Assembly (NCBI GenBank): GCA_013002205.1
Contig: JABDKN010000071.1
Coordinates: 1-33,940, forward strand
Direction: 5' to 3'
DNA from: Granulosicoccus sp.
GTDB lineage: Bacteria > Pseudomonadota > Gammaproteobacteria > Granulosicoccales > Granulosicoccaceae
DNA: 33,940 nt
Positions 31,874 to 33,940 of this stretch are shown one piece after another (position 1 is the first letter of the stretch; every line of letters starts with the position of its first letter). The position numbers and the translations under genes were made by a program. The notes beneath the pieces are model-generated. The model did no database searches. It saw only the letters and a list, made by a program, of their open reading frames with translations, and was not told the origin of the DNA.

Positions 31874-33243
31874 ATAAGATTATCCGGGTACTGGTTCCCT
31901 CAGGGGTCCTTGGACTGGGCTTCGACCCGAAGGCACTGGCAGACGCCGTAGCTCTGAAGCCGGATGTCATTTGTATCGACGGCGGATCCACGGACAGTGG
32001 TCCAAACTCACTGGGTACCAGCACCTCGAAATACTCCCGCGCCGTATGCCTGCGGGAATGGCGTCAGCTCATGCGCGCACGAGCGCAACTGGATGTCCCC
32101 CTGATCATCGGCTCTGCCGGTACCTGTGGCACGGATGACATGGTGGACTGGATGTTCGACATCACCCGGGAAATCGCAGCCGGTGAAGAACGCCAGGGCA
32201 ACAGGCCCCTCAAGGTTGCCAGGCTCTATACCGAGCAGGACAACACGATTGTCGCCTGCGCCTTTGCACAGCAGAGAATCAAGCCACTGGAACCGCAGCT
32301 CCCCCTGGATGCAGACACAATAGACAGCTGTGAGCACATCGTGGCATTGGCCGGTGCCGAGCAGATTCAGGCGGCATTGGCCACGGGTGCCGATATCATC
32401 ATCGCCGGGCGCACGACCGATACTGCGGTGGTGAGCGCCTTGCCGCTCATGCGCCGCTGTCACGCAGGTGCGGCATGGCATGCTGCCAAGATCGCCGAAT
32501 GCGGCGCCTTGTGTTCAACACACCCGACCAGTGGTGTCATCATCGTCGATATCGACCAGTCAGGCTTCACGATATACCCCACTGCGGCCGGTGCACGGTG
32601 CACACCTCAGTCGGTGTCTGCGCACATGCTCTACGAAAATACTGACCCGTTCATCCTGTATGAACCCGGTGGACACCTGGACGTCCGCCACACACACTAT
32701 GAAGCCCAGGGGGATGCGCAGGTGAGGGTTACCGGTTCTCAGTGGGTGCCGACAAGCCCGTATACCCTGAAACTGGAGGGTGCGCGACTGGTCGGATATC
32801 AGACTATTCTTCTGGCACTGCTGCGGCATCCTCATTACGTCACGCATGCAAAAGCCTGGGTAAATCGACTGACCGGTTTTCTCAAACGGGAAATCAGCGT
32901 AAGTCTCGAGCTGCCTGAAGACCGTTATGAGATCGAATTTCGTCTCATTGGTGTAGACGCTACACTGGGTAAACTGGAAACCCGGTCTGCGGAAGGTGTG
33001 GAGACGGGCGTACTGGTTATCGTCACCGCCAGTTCTCAGGCAGAGGCCGACGAGATTGGCAAGCTCATCAATCCCTTCCTGCTGCACTATCCATTGACCG
33101 ATGAGGAACCCCTGCCCACATTCGCCTTCCCGTATTCGCCAGCGCAGACATCACGAGGCCCACTCTTCGGGTTCTGTCTCAACCATGTACTTCAACTGGA
33201 CGACCCGATGAGCGCCGTCAGACTCGAAGTGACGACTCTATGA
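31870..33243 (+). CDS. AtuA-like (DUF1446) protein
   Basis: A 457-aa protein of the acyclic-terpene-utilisation AtuA N-terminal family: VLVPSGVLGLGFD, DVICIDGGSTDSGPNSLG, IIGSAGTCGTDDMVDW, HIVALAGAEQIQAALATGADIIIAGRTTDTAV, and ILYEPGGHLDVRHTHYE. The C-terminal part from about 330 (RYEIEFRLIGVDATLG) resembles the AtuA-like ferredoxin-fold region. AtuA is needed for terpenoid (citronellol) breakdown in Pseudomonas, but the reaction of this group is not clear to me. The GTG start overlaps tctA by 4 nt and the stop overlaps the DUF4387 gene as ATGA, so the three are translationally coupled. Confidence 0.88.
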   Translation: MNKIIRVLVPSGVLGLGFDPKALADAVALKPDVICIDGGSTDSGPNSLGTSTSKYSRAVCLREWRQLMRARAQLDVPLIIGSAGTCGTDDMVDWMFDITREIAAGEERQGNRPLKVARLYTEQDNTIVACAFAQQRIKPLEPQLPLDADTIDSCEHIVALAGAEQIQAALATGADIIIAGRTTDTAVVSALPLMRRCHAGAAWHAAKIAECGALCSTHPTSGVIIVDIDQSGFTIYPTAAGARCTPQSVSAHMLYENTDPFILYEPGGHLDVRHTHYEAQGDAQVRVTGSQWVPTSPYTLKLEGARLVGYQTILLALLRHPHYVTHAKAWVNRLTGFLKREISVSLELPEDRYEIEFRLIGVDATLGKLETRSAEGVETGVLVIVTASSQAEADEIGKLINPFLLHYPLTDEEPLPTFAFPYSPAQTSRGPLFGFCLNHVLQLDDPMSAVRLEVTTL

Positions 33244-33548
33244 AGGTCATCGACGTGGTGAGCAGTGTCCGGTCTAAGAACGCGGGTCCGTTCTGGGTCA
33301 CGATCGACATATTCTGCGGATCTGTACCTGCGTTCAACAGGATCGTCGCAGGACTGACGACCCGTCAGGTGGGCGACGCGTTGGGTCAACCCGAGGCCGC
33401 CGTCAAACGGTTCGATATCGCTTCACTGCACGTCGTAAAGTTCAGCGTTCATCGTCCTGTCGTCCAGGGGCACCCTGCGGACCGCGACCTGCACGGCGCG
33501 CAATGGGCCGTGCTGATCGAAGAACTGGTGTTACCTGACCAGCAGTAG
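33240..33548 (+). CDS. DUF4387 protein, partner of the AtuA-like gene
   Basis: A 102-aa protein: VSSVRSKNAGPFWVTIDIFC at the start, FDIASLHVVKFSVHRPVVQG and a C-terminal GAQWAVLIEELVL. This matches my recollection of DUF4387, which typically sits next to, or is fused to, AtuA-like proteins. It probably forms a complex with the upstream product. It is the last gene of tctC-B-A-atuA-like-DUF4387. No function is established. Confidence 0.85.
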   Translation: MKVIDVVSSVRSKNAGPFWVTIDIFCGSVPAFNRIVAGLTTRQVGDALGQPEAAVKRFDIASLHVVKFSVHRPVVQGHPADRDLHGAQWAVLIEELVLPDQQ

Positions 33549-33573
33549 CATCAAGCCTGAGAACTGCGTCTCA

Positions 33574-33601
33574 TTGATTAGTACGCCAAACCGCCGATAA
33601 C
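33574..33601 (+). promoter_or_regulatory. Candidate promoter for the right-edge gene
   Basis: TTGATT (33574-33579), 16 bp, GATAAC (33596-33601). The predicted start of transcription would coincide with the ATG at 33608, implying a leaderless message or a downstream start. Confidence 0.3.
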
Positions 33602-33607
33602 ACAGGC

Positions 33608-33940
33608 ATGTCCGGAGTACCCCCTGCAATCCAAGTGAGACGATACGTCAGCGCCCTGCACCCGATTTGGGTGTGGGCGCTGTGCGTATCGCTGTGGTGG
33701 GCTCCGCACACAGTCCAGGGTGCCATCTACGCCTGTCCGACCGACGAAGGGTCCACTGTTTTCCAGGACAGGCCCTGCCCGCTGAAACCCCGGAAAGTGG
33801 CCAAGGCCAAACTCATCCAGCGTTTACCATTTGGTATTCACGCCTCCTGGTTCGAGGTGCCTGGCCAGGCAGAGGGGCGCGCTTTCTGTGATCGCCGCGG
33901 TTGTGAGTGCGGGGCCGTGGAGCGCCGGCATGAGGGCTCC
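33608..33940 (+). CDS. Secreted DUF4124-like protein (partial, C-terminus off the right edge)
   Basis: Open from ATG 33608 to the window edge (111 codons). A hydrophobic segment, WVWALCVSLWWAPHTVQG (residues about 22-39), serves as signal peptide. It is followed by AIYACPTDEGSTVFQDRPC, the DUF4124 N-terminal pattern with paired cysteines, and a second Cys cluster, FCDRRGCECG. No Shine-Dalgarno precedes the ATG; a GTG at 33635 is an alternative start. DUF4124 proteins are exported and of unknown role. It is a separate unit from the tct operon, 59 nt after the DUF4387 stop. Confidence 0.65.
   Translation, partial: MSGVPPAIQVRRYVSALHPIWVWALCVSLWWAPHTVQGAIYACPTDEGSTVFQDRPCPLKPRKVAKAKLIQRLPFGIHASWFEVPGQAEGRAFCDRRGCECGAVERRHEGS

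Overview
This window looks like chromosomal DNA of a large-genome, GC-rich, heterotrophic proteobacterium. The HspQ, MatPQM-type malonate uptake, TRAP and tripartite tricarboxylate transporters, and full inositol catabolism fit a marine gamma- or alphaproteobacterium. A Granulosicoccus-like gammaproteobacterium is my guess, from overall flavour only. There are no rRNA or tRNA genes, no CRISPR array, no insertion sequence and no phage gene that I can see. Genes are tightly packed, many with 1-4 nt overlaps, so most of the window reads as catabolic operons.

Layout. (1) 1-5.3 kb, minus strand: a secreted FN3/histidine-phosphatase protein cut by the left edge, an SDR lacking the canonical Tyr/Lys, a tiny secreted protein, and a periplasmic 5'-nucleotidase followed by an orphan iron/cobalamin-type binding protein. 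(2) 5.4-7.6 kb, minus: an aldo/keto reductase and a Gfo/Idh/MocA dehydrogenase, divergent from hspQ. (3) 8-15.9 kb: a myo-inositol catabolic locus. iolD-iolC-iolB-iolJ read left, iolE-iolG read right, and a LacI-family repressor sits behind a 66-aa membrane protein gene. The same perfect 14-bp palindrome, TGCAACCGGTTGCA, lies in the iolD/iolE divergent promoter and upstream of the regulator operon, each time with a degenerate second copy about two helical turns away. Only iolA and an inositol transporter are missing. (4) 16.4-18.1 kb: an acidic membrane protein with a C-terminal DUF2628-like domain. (5) 18.3-24.9 kb: a malonate operon matPQMAB (TRAP uptake, malonyl-CoA decarboxylase, malonyl-CoA synthetase) divergent from the GntR-type regulator matR. 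The MatR-type operator TTGTATACAA and a near copy lie between them. (6) 24.9-28.6 kb: a polar amino-acid ABC permease and ATPase divergent from a binding-protein-like or cyclohexadienyl-dehydratase-like protein and an aromatic/aspartate aminotransferase. (7) 28.8-33.5 kb: tctC-tctB-tctA followed by an AtuA-like (DUF1446) protein and a DUF4387 protein, overlapping by 4 nt, which suggests uptake plus catabolism of an unknown carboxylate. (8) The right edge cuts a DUF4124-like secreted protein.

How they work together. The iol genes would take inositol to DHAP plus malonate semialdehyde. The mat genes take malonate to malonyl-CoA and acetyl-CoA. The ABC/aminotransferase genes deal with aromatic or acidic amino acids. 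The Tct/AtuA/DUF4387 operon is the least understood and the best candidate for an undescribed catabolic route. All functions are inferred by reading the translations; no database search was run.
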